A model generated the notes under the pieces. It searched no databases. It saw only the letters and a program-made list of their open reading frames with translations, and had not been told where the DNA came from. Below, piece by piece: positions 1 through 8,825 of a stretch of 46,287 nucleotides of DNA (its first letter is position 1; each line of letters opens with the position of its first letter). This DNA is from Acidovorax sp. CCYZU-2555 (lineage in GTDB: Bacteria; Pseudomonadota; Gammaproteobacteria; Burkholderiales; Burkholderiaceae_C), in contig NZ_JAHCDD010000047.1 of assembly GCF_018413525.1 (NCBI RefSeq), positions 1-46,287 of the forward strand. The letters are read 5' to 3'. The translations under genes and the position numbers were made by a program.

Positions 1-1
1 T

Positions 2-580
2 TCCCGCAGAAAAACCACTTTCGCGCTGGCCGGTCTGGCCCTGTCCACCGGCCTGTTCGCGGCCACCGGCGCCAGCGCGCAGACTTCGCCCCAGGTCGAA
101 CTCAAGACTTCGCTGGGCGCGATCGTGCTCGAACTCGACCCTGCCAAGGCGCCCAAGACCGTCGCCAATTTCCTGCAGTATGTGAACAGCAAGCACTACG
201 ACGGCACCATATTCCACCGCGTGATGGACGGCTTCATGATCCAGGGCGGTGGCTTCACCGCCGACATGCAGCAAAAGCCCACGCAGCCGCCGATTCCGCT
301 CGAAGCGCGCAACGGCCTGAAGAACGACAAGTACACGGTCGCCATGGCGCGCACCGGTGACCCGAACTCGGCCACGGCCCAGTTCTTCATCAATGTCGCG
401 GCCAATGCCTCGCTCAACGCGCCCCAGCCCGACGGCCACGGTTACGCGGTGTTCGGCAAGGTCGTGCGCGGCACCGACGTGGTCGACAAAATCCGCGCGG
501 TCGCCACGGGCAATCGCGGCATGCACCAGAATGTGCCCACGACGGCAGTGACCATTCTCTCGGCGCGCGTGCTGCCCTGA
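2..580 (+). CDS. Cyclophilin-type peptidyl-prolyl isomerase, exported (5' partial)
   Basis: This gene encodes a peptidyl-prolyl cis-trans isomerase of the cyclophilin family that probably works in the periplasm. The frame is open from base 2, so the start lies outside the window. The first visible residues (SRRKTTF, then a run of Ala/Leu/Gly ending in ASAQ) form a signal peptide, possibly Tat-like because of the RR pair but equally compatible with Sec. The cyclophilin signatures [29 protein letters not shown] and GYAVFGKVV follow in order. An internal ATG at 125 would remove the signal peptide and the first beta strand, so it is not the true start. The cytoplasmic paralogue ppiB lies 68 bp downstream. 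The family is clear; export is inferred from the leader. Confidence 0.9.
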   Translation, partial: SRRKTTFALAGLALSTGLFAATGASAQTSPQVELKTSLGAIVLELDPAKAPKTVANFLQYVNSKHYDGTIFHRVMDGFMIQGGGFTADMQQKPTQPPIPLEARNGLKNDKYTVAMARTGDPNSATAQFFINVAANASLNAPQPDGHGYAVFGKVVRGTDVVDKIRAVATGNRGMHQNVPTTAVTILSARVLP

Positions 581-648
581 GAATCGTCTGAGCGGCCTGT
601 CTGGGCCACAATGCCTCCCCCTTTTCCACCCCATCCAAAGGAACTCCC

Positions 649-1155
649 ATGAGCAACCCACAAGTTGAACTGCACATCGCCGGCCAAGGCGTGATCACCA
701 TCGAACTCGACGCCGAAAAGGCGCCCAAGTCGGCCGAAAACTTCCTGGCCTATGTGAACAAGGGCTACTACAACAACACGATTTTCCACCGTGTGATTCC
801 CGGCTTCATGGTCCAGGGCGGCGGTTTCGAGCCTGGCATGACGCAGAAGGACAGCGACGCGCCCATCGAGAACGAAGCCAAGAACGGCCTGAAGAACACC
901 AAGTACACCCTGGCGATGGCACGCACCAGCGACCCGCACTCGGCGTCGGCCCAGTTCTTCATCAACGTCGCCGACAACGGCTTCCTGAACCACACCGCTC
1001 CCAGCGCCCAAGGCTGGGGCTACGCCGTGTTCGGCAAGGTGATCAAGGGCACGGAAATCGTCGACGCAATCAAGGGCGTGAAGACCGGCCGCAAGGGCTT
1101 CCATGACGACGTGCCCCTGACCGACGTCGTGATCGAAAAGGCCGTGGCCCTGTAA
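649..1155 (+). CDS. ppiB: Peptidyl-prolyl cis-trans isomerase B, cytoplasmic cyclophilin
   Basis: PpiB catalyses cis-trans isomerisation of Xaa-Pro bonds and assists protein folding in the cytoplasm. The 168-residue product has no signal peptide and is one compact cyclophilin domain of the usual length. It shows [15 protein letters not shown] with the catalytic Arg, then [16 protein letters not shown] and [12 protein letters not shown]. The ATG at 649 follows AAGGAA at good spacing. It is strongly similar to the exported cyclophilin just upstream, so the pair looks like a gene duplication in which one copy acquired or lost a leader. The next gene, lpxH, starts about 100 bp downstream. Confidence 0.95.
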   Translation: MSNPQVELHIAGQGVITIELDAEKAPKSAENFLAYVNKGYYNNTIFHRVIPGFMVQGGGFEPGMTQKDSDAPIENEAKNGLKNTKYTLAMARTSDPHSASAQFFINVADNGFLNHTAPSAQGWGYAVFGKVIKGTEIVDAIKGVKTGRKGFHDDVPLTDVVIEKAVAL

Positions 1156-1258
1156 ATGGCACGACCGCTGCCTGCATGCGCCGGCCAGCGCCGCCTTGGT
1201 GCGGCGCTGCGCAATATGGCGCGCAGGCAGTTTTTCCGGCCGCATCGGAAAGCCGCCC

Positions 1259-2074
1259 ATGCCGCATCCTGATGCGCCCGCCCTGCCCTCGGCCCCCGCA
1301 GCGTTCGAGCTGCGCGTGCCCGCCGAGTGGCAGCGCCTCGAATTCATTTCCGACCTGCATCTGCAGGCCGGCGAGCCGCGCACCGTCGCTGCCTGGCTCG
1401 ATTACCTGACCCATACGACGGCCGACGCCGTATTCATGCTCGGCGACCTGTTCGAAGTCTGGATAGGCGACGACGTGCTGGACGATGCGCAGAGCTTCGA
1501 AGCGCAATGCTGCGCGCGCATGCGCGCGATCGCGCAGCACAAGGCCTTGTTCTTCATGCAGGGCAACCGCGATTTCCTCACGGGTCAGACGTTTGCCGAG
1601 CGCAGCGGCTGCACCTGGCTCAGCGACCCCACGGTGCTCGAATTCGCGGGCCGGCGTTATCTGCTGAGCCATGGCGACGCGCTGTGCCTGGACGACACCG
1701 ACTACCAGCGCTTTCGCGCGCTGGCGCGCACGCGCGCCTGGCAGGACGCATTCCTGCAGCAGCCGATAGAAACGCGCCGCGCCCAGGCGCGCGGCATGCG
1801 CGACCAAAGCCATTCGCACCAGCGCGCGGCCCTGGTCTACGCCGAGCTCGACAGCCAGGCCAGCATTGCATGGCTGCAGGCCGCGCGCGCGACCACGCTG
1901 GTCCACGGGCACACCCATAGACCGGCCGACCACGACCTGGCGCCGGGCCTGCGGCGCGTGGTGCTCAGCGACTGGGACCTCGACGCCACGCCGGCACGCG
2001 CCGAAGTGCTGCGACTCGATCGCGCCCAGGGCCTGCAACGCCTGCCCTGGCCAGACGCCGGCGCCGCCGCATGA
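1259..2074 (+). CDS. lpxH: UDP-2,3-diacylglucosamine diphosphatase LpxH
   Basis: LpxH hydrolyses UDP-2,3-diacylglucosamine to lipid X and UMP, the fourth step of lipid A synthesis at the inner membrane. The 271-residue product carries the calcineurin-like metallophosphoesterase motifs in order: DLHL near residue 32, GDLFEVWIGDD near 62, GNRDF near 102 and HGHTHRP near 216. The open frame extends to a GTG at 1196, but the ATG at 1259 is preferred because the upstream stretch is not LpxH-like. The protein is slightly longer than E. coli LpxH (240 aa), mainly at the N-terminus. Its stop overlaps the mtfA start (ATGA), so the two genes are probably translationally coupled. Confidence 0.92.
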   Translation: MPHPDAPALPSAPAAFELRVPAEWQRLEFISDLHLQAGEPRTVAAWLDYLTHTTADAVFMLGDLFEVWIGDDVLDDAQSFEAQCCARMRAIAQHKALFFMQGNRDFLTGQTFAERSGCTWLSDPTVLEFAGRRYLLSHGDALCLDDTDYQRFRALARTRAWQDAFLQQPIETRRAQARGMRDQSHSHQRAALVYAELDSQASIAWLQAARATTLVHGHTHRPADHDLAPGLRRVVLSDWDLDATPARAEVLRLDRAQGLQRLPWPDAGAAA

Positions 2075-2895
2075 AGCCGCCTTCCGCGCTGCAGCGGTTG
2101 TGGAGCCGCCTGCGCCGGCGCTTCGCGCCCCTGCCCGAAATCGACGCCGGCCTGTGGCTCGCTGCCATACAGGCCTATCCGTTCCTGCACGCCCTGCCCC
2201 TGGCCGACCAGGCCAAGCTGCGCGCGCTGGCCGCGCTGTTCCTGCAGCGCAAGCAATTCCATGGCGCGCATGGCCTGGTGGTGACCGACGCCATGGCGGT
2301 GCAGATCGCCGCCCAGGCCTGCCTGCCGCTGCTGCATTGGGGCACGCCGCGCGAAGCGCTGACCTGGTATGACGACTTCGTGGGCATCGTGGTCCACCCC
2401 GGCGAAGCCGTGGCGCGGCGCGAGTCCGTGGACGAAGCCGGCGTGGTCCATTACTACAACGAAGTGCTGCTGGGCGAAGCCATGGAAGGCGGGCCCGTGA
2501 TGCTCAGCTGGCAAGCCGTGAACGACAGCCGCCACAGCGCGGCCGAAGGCACGAGCGTGGTGATTCACGAATTCGCGCACAAGATCGACATGCGCAACGG
2601 CGCGGCCGACGGCTGCCCGCCGCTGCCGCCGGGCTTCATGGGCAGCACCGGCACGCGCGCGGCGCGCGCGCTGTGGCATGCGGCCTGGGAGCCGGCCTAT
2701 GAGCAGTTTCGCGAACAGGTGATCATTGCCGAGCGTTTCGGCGGCGCCCAGCCCTGGCTCGACAGCTATGGCGCGACGGCCCCGCCCGAATTCTTCGCCG
2801 TGGCCTGCGAAGCCTATTTCGTCAATCGCGCGCAGTTTGCGCAGGAATTCCCCACGCTCGCGCCGCAGCTCGCGGCGTTCTTCGGCAGCGCCTGA
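2071..2895 (+). CDS. mtfA: MtfA-like zinc peptidase (M90 family)
   Basis: The 274-residue product belongs to the MtfA family. In E. coli, MtfA is a cytosolic zinc aminopeptidase that binds the glucose repressor Mlc and so affects the PTS system. The zinc motif HEFAH occupies residues 166-170, followed by KID, and the conserved PPEFFAVACEAYF segment near the C-terminus supplies a likely third metal ligand. No signal peptide is present. The start overlaps the lpxH stop by four bases, so the genes are probably one operon. Whether it has an Mlc partner here cannot be seen. The family call is firm; the regulatory role is transferred from E. coli. Confidence 0.88.
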   Translation: MKPPSALQRLWSRLRRRFAPLPEIDAGLWLAAIQAYPFLHALPLADQAKLRALAALFLQRKQFHGAHGLVVTDAMAVQIAAQACLPLLHWGTPREALTWYDDFVGIVVHPGEAVARRESVDEAGVVHYYNEVLLGEAMEGGPVMLSWQAVNDSRHSAAEGTSVVIHEFAHKIDMRNGAADGCPPLPPGFMGSTGTRAARALWHAAWEPAYEQFREQVIIAERFGGAQPWLDSYGATAPPEFFAVACEAYFVNRAQFAQEFPTLAPQLAAFFGSA

Positions 2896-2898
2896 CGT

Positions 2899-3561
2899 TC
2901 AGCGCAGCGCGTCCAGCCACTGCATGCTGGCCTGCAGTTCGTCGGGGCGGATTTCATGCGCGCTCGCGTACTCGTGGTAATCGAGCGCCAGCGGCAGGGC
3001 CTGCACGTGGTCGCGCATGGTGTGGGCACTGGTCAGCGGAATCACGTTGTCGTAAGTGCCGTGGCTGATCCACAGCGACTTGCCGGCGAACGCCTCGGCC
3101 GGTGCCTGCAACGAACGCACTTCGGGCAGCAGACGGCTGTGCCAGACCATGGCCGCGCGCAGCGACTGGGGCTGGGTCAGCAGCGCCGAAAGCGCCATGA
3201 TGCCGCCCTGGCTGAAGCCGCCGAGCACCGTGCGCTCCGGCGGAATACCGAGTTCCTTTTGCGCCTGCGCCAGCGTGCGCTCGAGTTGTTCACGCGCGGT
3301 GCGCTCCTGCGCGACGTTGATGTGGCGCGTGCCATTGGTGTCGACGGTGAACTGGAACCAGGCATGGGCCTGCGGGCCCATGGGGTAAGGCGCGCGCAGG
3401 CTCAGCACATGGAAATGCGCGGGCACATAGGACGCCAGGCCAAACAACTCCTGTTCGTTGCTGCCCACGCCATGCATCAGCACCAGCAACCAGGGATCAG
3501 TGCCCTGCGTCAGGGGCGCGCGCTGGAGAAATGCCAGCGGCAGATCGGTCAATTGGTTCAT
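2899..3561 (-). CDS. Alpha/beta hydrolase, phospholipase/carboxylesterase family
   Basis: This 220-residue protein is a compact alpha/beta hydrolase of the carboxylesterase/lysophospholipase (Abhydrolase_2) type and should cleave small ester substrates in the cytoplasm. The oxyanion region is LMHGVGSNEQEL, the nucleophile lies in GGFSQGG, the acid in GTYDNVIP and the histidine in YASAHEI, so the triad is complete. The length matches the family. It ends 3 bp from the convergent mtfA stop and lies 57 bp downstream of arfB on the same strand. The substrate cannot be predicted. Confidence 0.88.
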   Translation of the reverse strand: MNQLTDLPLAFLQRAPLTQGTDPWLLVLMHGVGSNEQELFGLASYVPAHFHVLSLRAPYPMGPQAHAWFQFTVDTNGTRHINVAQERTAREQLERTLAQAQKELGIPPERTVLGGFSQGGIMALSALLTQPQSLRAAMVWHSRLLPEVRSLQAPAEAFAGKSLWISHGTYDNVIPLTSAHTMRDHVQALPLALDYHEYASAHEIRPDELQASMQWLDALR

Positions 3562-3618
3562 GGCATTCCTTTTTCAACATTCTTGCATGCGAAACCGCGG
3601 TTGCAGCGCGGTTTCGGC

Positions 3619-4026
3619 TCATTCACCGCGCAGCTTGCCGCGCAAGGCCTTGGTCTCGCTGCGCTGGCTTTTTCCTTCGAGCCGGCGCATCTGCGAGCCG
3701 CGTGTGGGCCGCGTGGCGCGGCGCGCCTTGGGCGGCTTGGCCACGCTGCGCACCAACGCTTCGAGGCGCTCGAGCGCATCCCAGCGATTTTGCTCCTGGC
3801 TTCTATATTGCTGGGCCTTGATGACGACCACGCCCTCCTGGGTGATGCGGCTGTCGTTCAAGGCCAACAGCCGCTCCTTGATCGCCTCGGGCAGCGACGA
3901 AGCGCGGATGTCGAAACGCAGGTGCGCGGCCGACGAGACCTTGTTGACGTTCTGACCGCCGGCCCCCTGGGCGCGCATGAAGCTGAATTCGACTTCGCGC
4001 TCGTCGATCAGGCCCGGATCGCTCAT
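3619..4026 (-). CDS. arfB: Alternative ribosome-rescue factor ArfB (YaeJ)
   Basis: ArfB hydrolyses peptidyl-tRNA on ribosomes stalled without a stop codon. The 135-residue protein has the release-factor catalytic loop [12 protein letters not shown] (GGQ at residues 23-25) and a long Lys/Arg-rich tail that in this family enters the empty mRNA channel. The ATG at 4026 is chosen over an upstream in-frame TTG because it overlaps the stop of the preceding hydrolase gene as ATGA, implying translational coupling. The length fits ArfB (about 140 aa) rather than a full release factor. Confidence 0.95.
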   Translation of the reverse strand: MSDPGLIDEREVEFSFMRAQGAGGQNVNKVSSAAHLRFDIRASSLPEAIKERLLALNDSRITQEGVVVIKAQQYRSQEQNRWDALERLEALVRSVAKPPKARRATRPTRGSQMRRLEGKSQRSETKALRGKLRGE

Positions 4027-4877
4027 CGCCCGCCCGCCTCCAGGCAAGCCAGCAACACCTGATCAAAGCGTTCAGGCTGCTCGAATTGCACCCAATGGCC
4101 GGCATCGGCAATCCATTGCAGGCCTTCGAAATGCGGTGTCGTCGCGGCCAGCGCCTGCTCCAGCGCGGCATGGCGGCCCAGATAAAGCGCGTCATGCAGA
4201 CCATAAATGGCGTTCACCGGGCAGACAACCTGGCCCAGCGCCTGGGCCAGGACATCAGTCTGCGACAGACGCCGGCGCGGCAGGCGATCGCGCAGCACAT
4301 TCTGCACATGCAGCGCCAGCGTGTCGGCGTCTATGCGCGCCGGGTCATGCAGCATCAGCGCCTGCAGGTTGTGCCTGTGGGCCTGCTCCCGCGCCTTCTC
4401 GCTTTCCAGGTGGCGCCAACCCAGCAGGCGCACGGCCTTGTCGCTGCTGGCCCAGATCGCTGGCGCGCCGACAACCACCAGCTGGCGCACGCCCTGCGGA
4501 TAACGCGCGGCCAACATGCCGGCCGTCATTGCGCCGAACGAAAACCCGACGAGATCAAAGCTACGCTCCCCCAGCAGCGACCGCAGGCCGGCATGCAAGG
4601 GATCGAGCATGGTGTCGGCGTCCTGCCCTCCAGGCACGCCATCGGAGTCGCCAAAGCCCGGCAAGTCGGGCACCCAGACTTCACGGCCCGTCGCCGCCAG
4701 CGCTTCGATGTTGCGCAGCCAATGGGTCCAGCTGCCGCTGCCGCCATGCAGCAGCACCAGCGGCACGCCGCTGCCGCCCTCGCCCCAGACATGCCAGACA
4801 ATCTGCGCGCCGTCGGCAATCGGCGTGGTCGTGCGCCGCGCCTGCGCCTGGAGCGCCGCGATGGCGGTGTTCACCAT
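4023..4877 (-). CDS. Alpha/beta-fold hydrolase
   Basis: The 284-residue protein is an alpha/beta hydrolase of the broad epoxide-hydrolase/meta-cleavage-product-hydrolase class. The motifs are [12 protein letters not shown] (oxyanion hole), DLPGFGDSD, the nucleophile elbow VGFSFGAM and the catalytic His in [12 protein letters not shown]. The open frame runs 5' into aroQ, but the ATG at 4877 fits the domain start (MVNTAIAAL) and leaves only a 7-bp overlap with aroQ. The stop overlaps the arfB start. It therefore sits in a tight aroQ-hydrolase-arfB unit, although no functional link among the three is evident. The substrate is unknown. Confidence 0.87.
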   Translation of the reverse strand: MVNTAIAALQAQARRTTTPIADGAQIVWHVWGEGGSGVPLVLLHGGSGSWTHWLRNIEALAATGREVWVPDLPGFGDSDGVPGGQDADTMLDPLHAGLRSLLGERSFDLVGFSFGAMTAGMLAARYPQGVRQLVVVGAPAIWASSDKAVRLLGWRHLESEKAREQAHRHNLQALMLHDPARIDADTLALHVQNVLRDRLPRRRLSQTDVLAQALGQVVCPVNAIYGLHDALYLGRHAALEQALAATTPHFEGLQWIADAGHWVQFEQPERFDQVLLACLEAGGR

Positions 4878-5314
4878 TGCGCGACGGCGTCTATCGCCAG
4901 GCTGTAGCCGGCCACGCCGAAACCGCACATCACGGCGCGCGCCGCGGCCGACAGGTAGGAATGATGGCGAAAGCTTTCCCGCGCATGCACGTTGCTGATG
5001 TGCAGCTCGACCAGCGGCACGCCCGTGCCCTTGACGGCATCGAGCAAGGCCACGCTGGTGTGCGTATAGGCCGCGGCATTGAGGATCAGGCCCGCGAGCT
5101 GGCCCTGCGCATGCAGGCGGCCGGCTTCGTGGATCCAGTCGACGAGCTGACCTTCGTGGTTGCTCTGGTGGAAAGCGAGCGCCAGGCCATGGCGCGCGCA
5201 GGCCTGTTCGCACAGGACCTGCACGTCGGCCAGCGTGGCCGACCCATAAATGGTCGGCTCGCGCGAGCCCAGCAGATTGAGATTGGGGCCGTTCAGGACA
5301 TAGACAGTTTTCAC
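4871..5314 (-). CDS. aroQ: Type II 3-dehydroquinate dehydratase
   Basis: AroQ converts 3-dehydroquinate to 3-dehydroshikimate, the third step of the shikimate pathway, as a dodecameric cytoplasmic enzyme. The 147-residue length is typical. It shows [13 protein letters not shown] at the N-terminus, the active-site Tyr in [41 protein letters not shown] and the substrate-binding [18 protein letters not shown] segment. It heads a leftward unit and overlaps the following hydrolase gene by 7 bp. In many betaproteobacteria aroQ precedes accBC; that arrangement is absent here. Confidence 0.96.
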   Translation of the reverse strand: MKTVYVLNGPNLNLLGSREPTIYGSATLADVQVLCEQACARHGLALAFHQSNHEGQLVDWIHEAGRLHAQGQLAGLILNAAAYTHTSVALLDAVKGTGVPLVELHISNVHARESFRHHSYLSAAARAVMCGFGVAGYSLAIDAVAQW

Positions 5315-5378
5315 ACAATACTCCGGACGTCAGACCGCCGGATTATGCGGGTCCCAGCGGCCGCTGGCTGCCGTGGGC

Positions 5379-5771
5379 TCAGCGATGGCCGTGGCGATGC
5401 AGCTCGCGGCGATCGTGGTGGCGGTGACCATGACCACGGTGCTTGTCGTAATGGCGCGGGTGGTCACGATAGTGGTGGGGCCGGCCGTAATAGCCGCGGT
5501 GCGAAGGCACGACGTACACCGGAGCGGCCTGGTAAATGGGGCGCGGCGCGTAATACACCGGCGGAGGCGGCGCGTAATACACCGGGCCGGAAGCGACGTA
5601 GACGGGCGGCGCATTGGCAATGCCCACGGCAATGCCCGGCGACTGCACGCCCACCGACCAGACCACATCGCGCGCCTGGGCTGCACCGGCGCCGGCCAGC
5701 GCGGCCAGGGCCATGGCGGCACCGGCCACACGCGCACGCCACGATTTCAGCGAAAGCTTGGTTGTTGTCAT
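5379..5771 (-). CDS. Secreted Tyr/Pro- and His-rich small protein
   Basis: The 130-residue protein begins with a clear Sec signal peptide (basic start, AAMALAALAGAGAAQA, likely cleavage after AQA). The mature part has two low-complexity zones: repeats of the type PVYYAPPPPVYYAP and PIYQAAPVYV, and a C-terminal quarter that is mostly His, Arg, Tyr and Asp. It resembles the PXPV-repeat or YXWGXW-like exported proteins common in Burkholderiales, whose function is unknown. The His-rich tail could bind metal, which is only an inference. It is divergent from glnS, with about 190 bp between the starts. Confidence 0.72.
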   Translation of the reverse strand: MTTTKLSLKSWRARVAGAAMALAALAGAGAAQARDVVWSVGVQSPGIAVGIANAPPVYVASGPVYYAPPPPVYYAPRPIYQAAPVYVVPSHRGYYGRPHHYRDHPRHYDKHRGHGHRHHDRRELHRHGHR

Positions 5772-5962
5772 CTGGAACTCCTTGTTCGAATCGGCATGCC
5801 GGGATCGGCCTGCCGCAGCGCAAAAAGCACCGCTTGAAGTACTTAACGCGCGACCATGGCAGTAGGATGGCCTAAAACCACGATGAAATTGTTTCTATTC
5901 GCGACGAACAAGTTTCCGTTGGTAAGAACCCCTCTGTCGGGCCTCGCGCCTAAAATGCTGCA

Positions 5963-7777
5963 ATGAGTTCTTCCGACGCCATCAACACCCCCCCAGAACC
6001 GGTCAAGCCGAGTAACTTTCTGCGCCAGATCATCGAGGCCGACCTGGCCCGCGGCGCACATGCCCAGCGCCGCTGGGGCGGAAGCCCTGGCGATGCCGCC
6101 CATCACGCGGCCGGCGAGCCCGACCCCGCCAAGATCCGCACGCGCTTCCCACCCGAGCCCAACGGCTATCTGCACATCGGCCACGCCAAGAGCATTTGCC
6201 TGAACTTCGGCCTGGCGCGCGATTACGGCGGCATCTGCCATCTGCGCTTCGATGACACCAATCCTGAAAAGGAAGACCAGGAATACGTCGACAGCATCAT
6301 GGATGCCGTGCGTTGGCTGGGCTTCGACTGGGCCCAGGGCGGAGAAGCCCCGGGCCAGGCCGCGCCCTACCAGGCCAGCGACTATTTCGACTTCATGTAC
6401 CGCGCGGCCGAATACCTGGTCGAGCAGGGCCTGGCCTATGTCGATGAGCAGACGGCCGAAGAAATGCGCGCCAACCGCGGCGACTTCACCAAGCCCGGCA
6501 CGAACAGCCCGTTCCGCGATCGCACTCCGGCGGAAAACCTCGAGCGTTTTCGCGCCATGCGCGACGGCAAGCTGGCCGATGGCGCCGCCGTGCTGCGCGC
6601 AAAAATCGACATGGCCGCGGCCAACATCAACATGCGCGACCCGGCGATCTACCGCGTGCGCCATGCAGAACACCACAACACCGGCAACAAGTGGTGCATC
6701 TACCCGATGTACACCTTTGCCCACCCGATCGAAGATGCGCTGGAGCACATCACGCATTCGATCTGCACGCTGGAGTTCGAAGACCAGCGCCCGTTCTACG
6801 ACTGGCTGCTCGACCAGTTGGTCACCGGCGGCCTGATCGCCGCGCCCCAGCCGCGCCAATATGAATTCGCGCGTCTGAACCTGACCTATGTGATCACCAG
6901 CAAGCGCAAGCTCAAGCACCTCGTCGACAACGGCATCGTGCAAGGCTGGGACGATCCGCGCATGCCCACCGTGGTCGGCCTGCGCCGCCGCGGCTACACG
7001 CCGCAAAGCCTGCAGACCTTCTGCGAGCGCATAGGCGTGACCAAGGACTACAGCTGGATCGACTACGCCACGCTCGAAGGCTGCCTGCGCGAAGACCTCG
7101 AGAACCAGGCCCACCGCGGCATGGCCGTGCTCGACCCGGTCAAGCTGGTACTCGAGAACTGGGACGACGTCATGGGCGCGGGCCACCTCGAGCCCTGCAC
7201 CCTGCCCGCGCTGCCCCACCCGCCCGAAGGCCAGGAGCCCGCGCTGCGCCACTTCACCATCGGCCGCGAAGTCTGGATCGAACGCGAAGACTTCCAGGAA
7301 GTGCCGGTCAAGGGCTACAAGCGTCTGTTCCCCGGCAACAAGGTGCGCCTCAAGGGCGGCTATGTGATCGAGTGCACTGGCTGCAACAAGAATGCCGACG
7401 GCGAGATCACCGAGGTGCTGGCCCAGGTCGTGCCCGACACCAAGAGCGGCACGCCCGGCGCCGACAGCGTCAAGGTCAAGGCCGCGATCACCTGGGTGGG
7501 CGTGGCCGACGGCGTCGCCGCCGAAGTGCGCATCTACGACCGCCTGTTCACCGACGCCCAGCCCGATGCGGGCGGCAAGGACTTCCTGACGCTGCTCAAT
7601 CCCGACAGCCTCAAGGTCGTGACCGCGTTCGTCGAGCCTTCGCTGGCCGACGCCGCGCCCGACACGCGCTTCCAGTTCGAGCGCCACGGCTACTTCGTGA
7701 CCGACCGCCAGGACCATGCGGCAGGCAAGCCGGTGTTCAACAAGATCACCGGACTGAAAGACAGCTGGGGCAAGTAA
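5963..7777 (+). CDS. glnS: Glutaminyl-tRNA synthetase
   Basis: GlnS attaches glutamine to tRNA-Gln in the cytoplasm. The 604-residue protein is a class I synthetase with PPEPNGYLHIGHAKS (HIGH at residues 71-74), the Gln-specific FDDTNPEKE segment and a KMSKS-loop equivalent ITSKRKL near residues 311-317, where Thr replaces the Met of E. coli. The C-terminal beta-barrel anticodon-binding domains follow. It is about 50 residues longer than E. coli GlnS, partly from an N-terminal extension. A rho-independent terminator follows 20 bp after the stop, so it is probably monocistronic. Confidence 0.97.
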   Translation: MSSSDAINTPPEPVKPSNFLRQIIEADLARGAHAQRRWGGSPGDAAHHAAGEPDPAKIRTRFPPEPNGYLHIGHAKSICLNFGLARDYGGICHLRFDDTNPEKEDQEYVDSIMDAVRWLGFDWAQGGEAPGQAAPYQASDYFDFMYRAAEYLVEQGLAYVDEQTAEEMRANRGDFTKPGTNSPFRDRTPAENLERFRAMRDGKLADGAAVLRAKIDMAAANINMRDPAIYRVRHAEHHNTGNKWCIYPMYTFAHPIEDALEHITHSICTLEFEDQRPFYDWLLDQLVTGGLIAAPQPRQYEFARLNLTYVITSKRKLKHLVDNGIVQGWDDPRMPTVVGLRRRGYTPQSLQTFCERIGVTKDYSWIDYATLEGCLREDLENQAHRGMAVLDPVKLVLENWDDVMGAGHLEPCTLPALPHPPEGQEPALRHFTIGREVWIEREDFQEVPVKGYKRLFPGNKVRLKGGYVIECTGCNKNADGEITEVLAQVVPDTKSGTPGADSVKVKAAITWVGVADGVAAEVRIYDRLFTDAQPDAGGKDFLTLLNPDSLKVVTAFVEPSLADAAPDTRFQFERHGYFVTDRQDHAAGKPVFNKITGLKDSWGK

Positions 7778-7797
7778 GCCCGGCATCCGACGCCCGC

Positions 7798-7822
7798 AAA
7801 GGCTGCCGCTGGCAGCCTTTTT
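7798..7822 (+). terminator. Rho-independent terminator after glnS
   Basis: A perfect 10-bp stem AAAGGCTGCC / GGCAGCCTTT closes a GCT loop and runs into a T-rich tract. It sits between the glnS stop and the methyltransferase start at 7849. Confidence 0.85.
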
Positions 7823-7848
7823 CACTTTTACGGAAATCCGACGACACC

Positions 7849-8784
7849 ATGCAAGCCCTGCTCGACGCCATCGCCACGATGGAACTGCCCACCGATGCCC
7901 GGCGCATCTTCCACGGCCGCGGCGGCCTTTTCCCGGGCTGCGAACAATGGGCGCTGGACGCCTACGCGCCCGTGCTGCTGCTGACCAGTTTCAAGCCCGT
8001 GGCTGACGAGGAACTCGCGACCATAGGCGCGGCGCTGGACGCGCGCTGGCAGCAAATTGGCGCCGACACGCCGCTGAACTGGGTGTTCCAGTGCCGCTAC
8101 GAAGGCCAGAGCGACACCCGGCTGATGGCCGGCAGCGTGCCCGAGCCGCATGTGGTGACCGAGAACGGCACGCGCTACCGCGTGCATGTGCTCAAGGGCC
8201 AGAACCACGGCCTGTTTCTCGACATGGCCGAAGGCCGGCGCTGGGTGCGCGAGCATGTGGCGGCCCACCCCGAACTCGAACGCCCCGGGCTCAAGGTGCT
8301 GAACCTGTTCGCCTATACCTGCGCATTCTCGGTCGTGGCGCGCCAGGCCGGTGCCCGGCAGGTGCTCAATCTCGACATGAGCCAGGGCGCGCTGGCCATA
8401 GGCCAGCAGAACCACCAGATCAACGAGATCAGCGACGGCGCGAGCTTTCTCGCCCACGATATCTTCAAGACCTGGGGCAAGATCACGCGCGGCGGCCCCT
8501 ACCATCTGGTCATCATCGACCCGCCCAGCTACCAGAAAGGCAGCTTTGTCGCGACCAAGGACTACGCCAAGCTGATGCGCCGCCTGCCCGACCTGCTGCG
8601 TCCCGGCGGCCATGCGCTGCTGTGCCTCAACGCGCCCGAACTGGGCCAGGACTTCCTGCAGAGCCAGATGCAGGAACTCGCGCCCGAACTCGCCTTCGTC
8701 GAACGCGTGGCCAACCCCGCGGTGTTCGCCGATGTCTCGCCCGAGCGCTCGCTCAAGGTGCTGGTCTACCGCGCACCCGGCTGA
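7849..8784 (+). CDS. Class I SAM-dependent methyltransferase, RlmI-like
   Basis: The 311-residue protein belongs to the SAM-dependent methyltransferase family related to the 23S rRNA m5C methyltransferases RlmI/RlmK (PF10672-type). Visible motifs are GQNHGLFLDMAEGRRWV, the SAM-binding motif VLNLFAYTCAFSVVARQAGA, the acidic strand-2 region LNLDMSQGA, and DPPSYQKGSF, which places the substrate base. The PUA domain of RlmI is missing, so the substrate may differ. The ATG at 7849 lies just after the glnS terminator; longer in-frame extensions run through glnS and are not genuine. Confidence 0.85.
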   Translation: MQALLDAIATMELPTDARRIFHGRGGLFPGCEQWALDAYAPVLLLTSFKPVADEELATIGAALDARWQQIGADTPLNWVFQCRYEGQSDTRLMAGSVPEPHVVTENGTRYRVHVLKGQNHGLFLDMAEGRRWVREHVAAHPELERPGLKVLNLFAYTCAFSVVARQAGARQVLNLDMSQGALAIGQQNHQINEISDGASFLAHDIFKTWGKITRGGPYHLVIIDPPSYQKGSFVATKDYAKLMRRLPDLLRPGGHALLCLNAPELGQDFLQSQMQELAPELAFVERVANPAVFADVSPERSLKVLVYRAPG

Positions 8785-8825
8785 GACCTACGAACCAGGG
8801 CCTGGGACGGCGGCACAATGGCGGT

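Noticed and set aside
5843..7825. 660-codon open frame on the minus strand across glnS
   Set aside because: It is the antisense image of glnS in GC-rich DNA; the translation has no family motifs.
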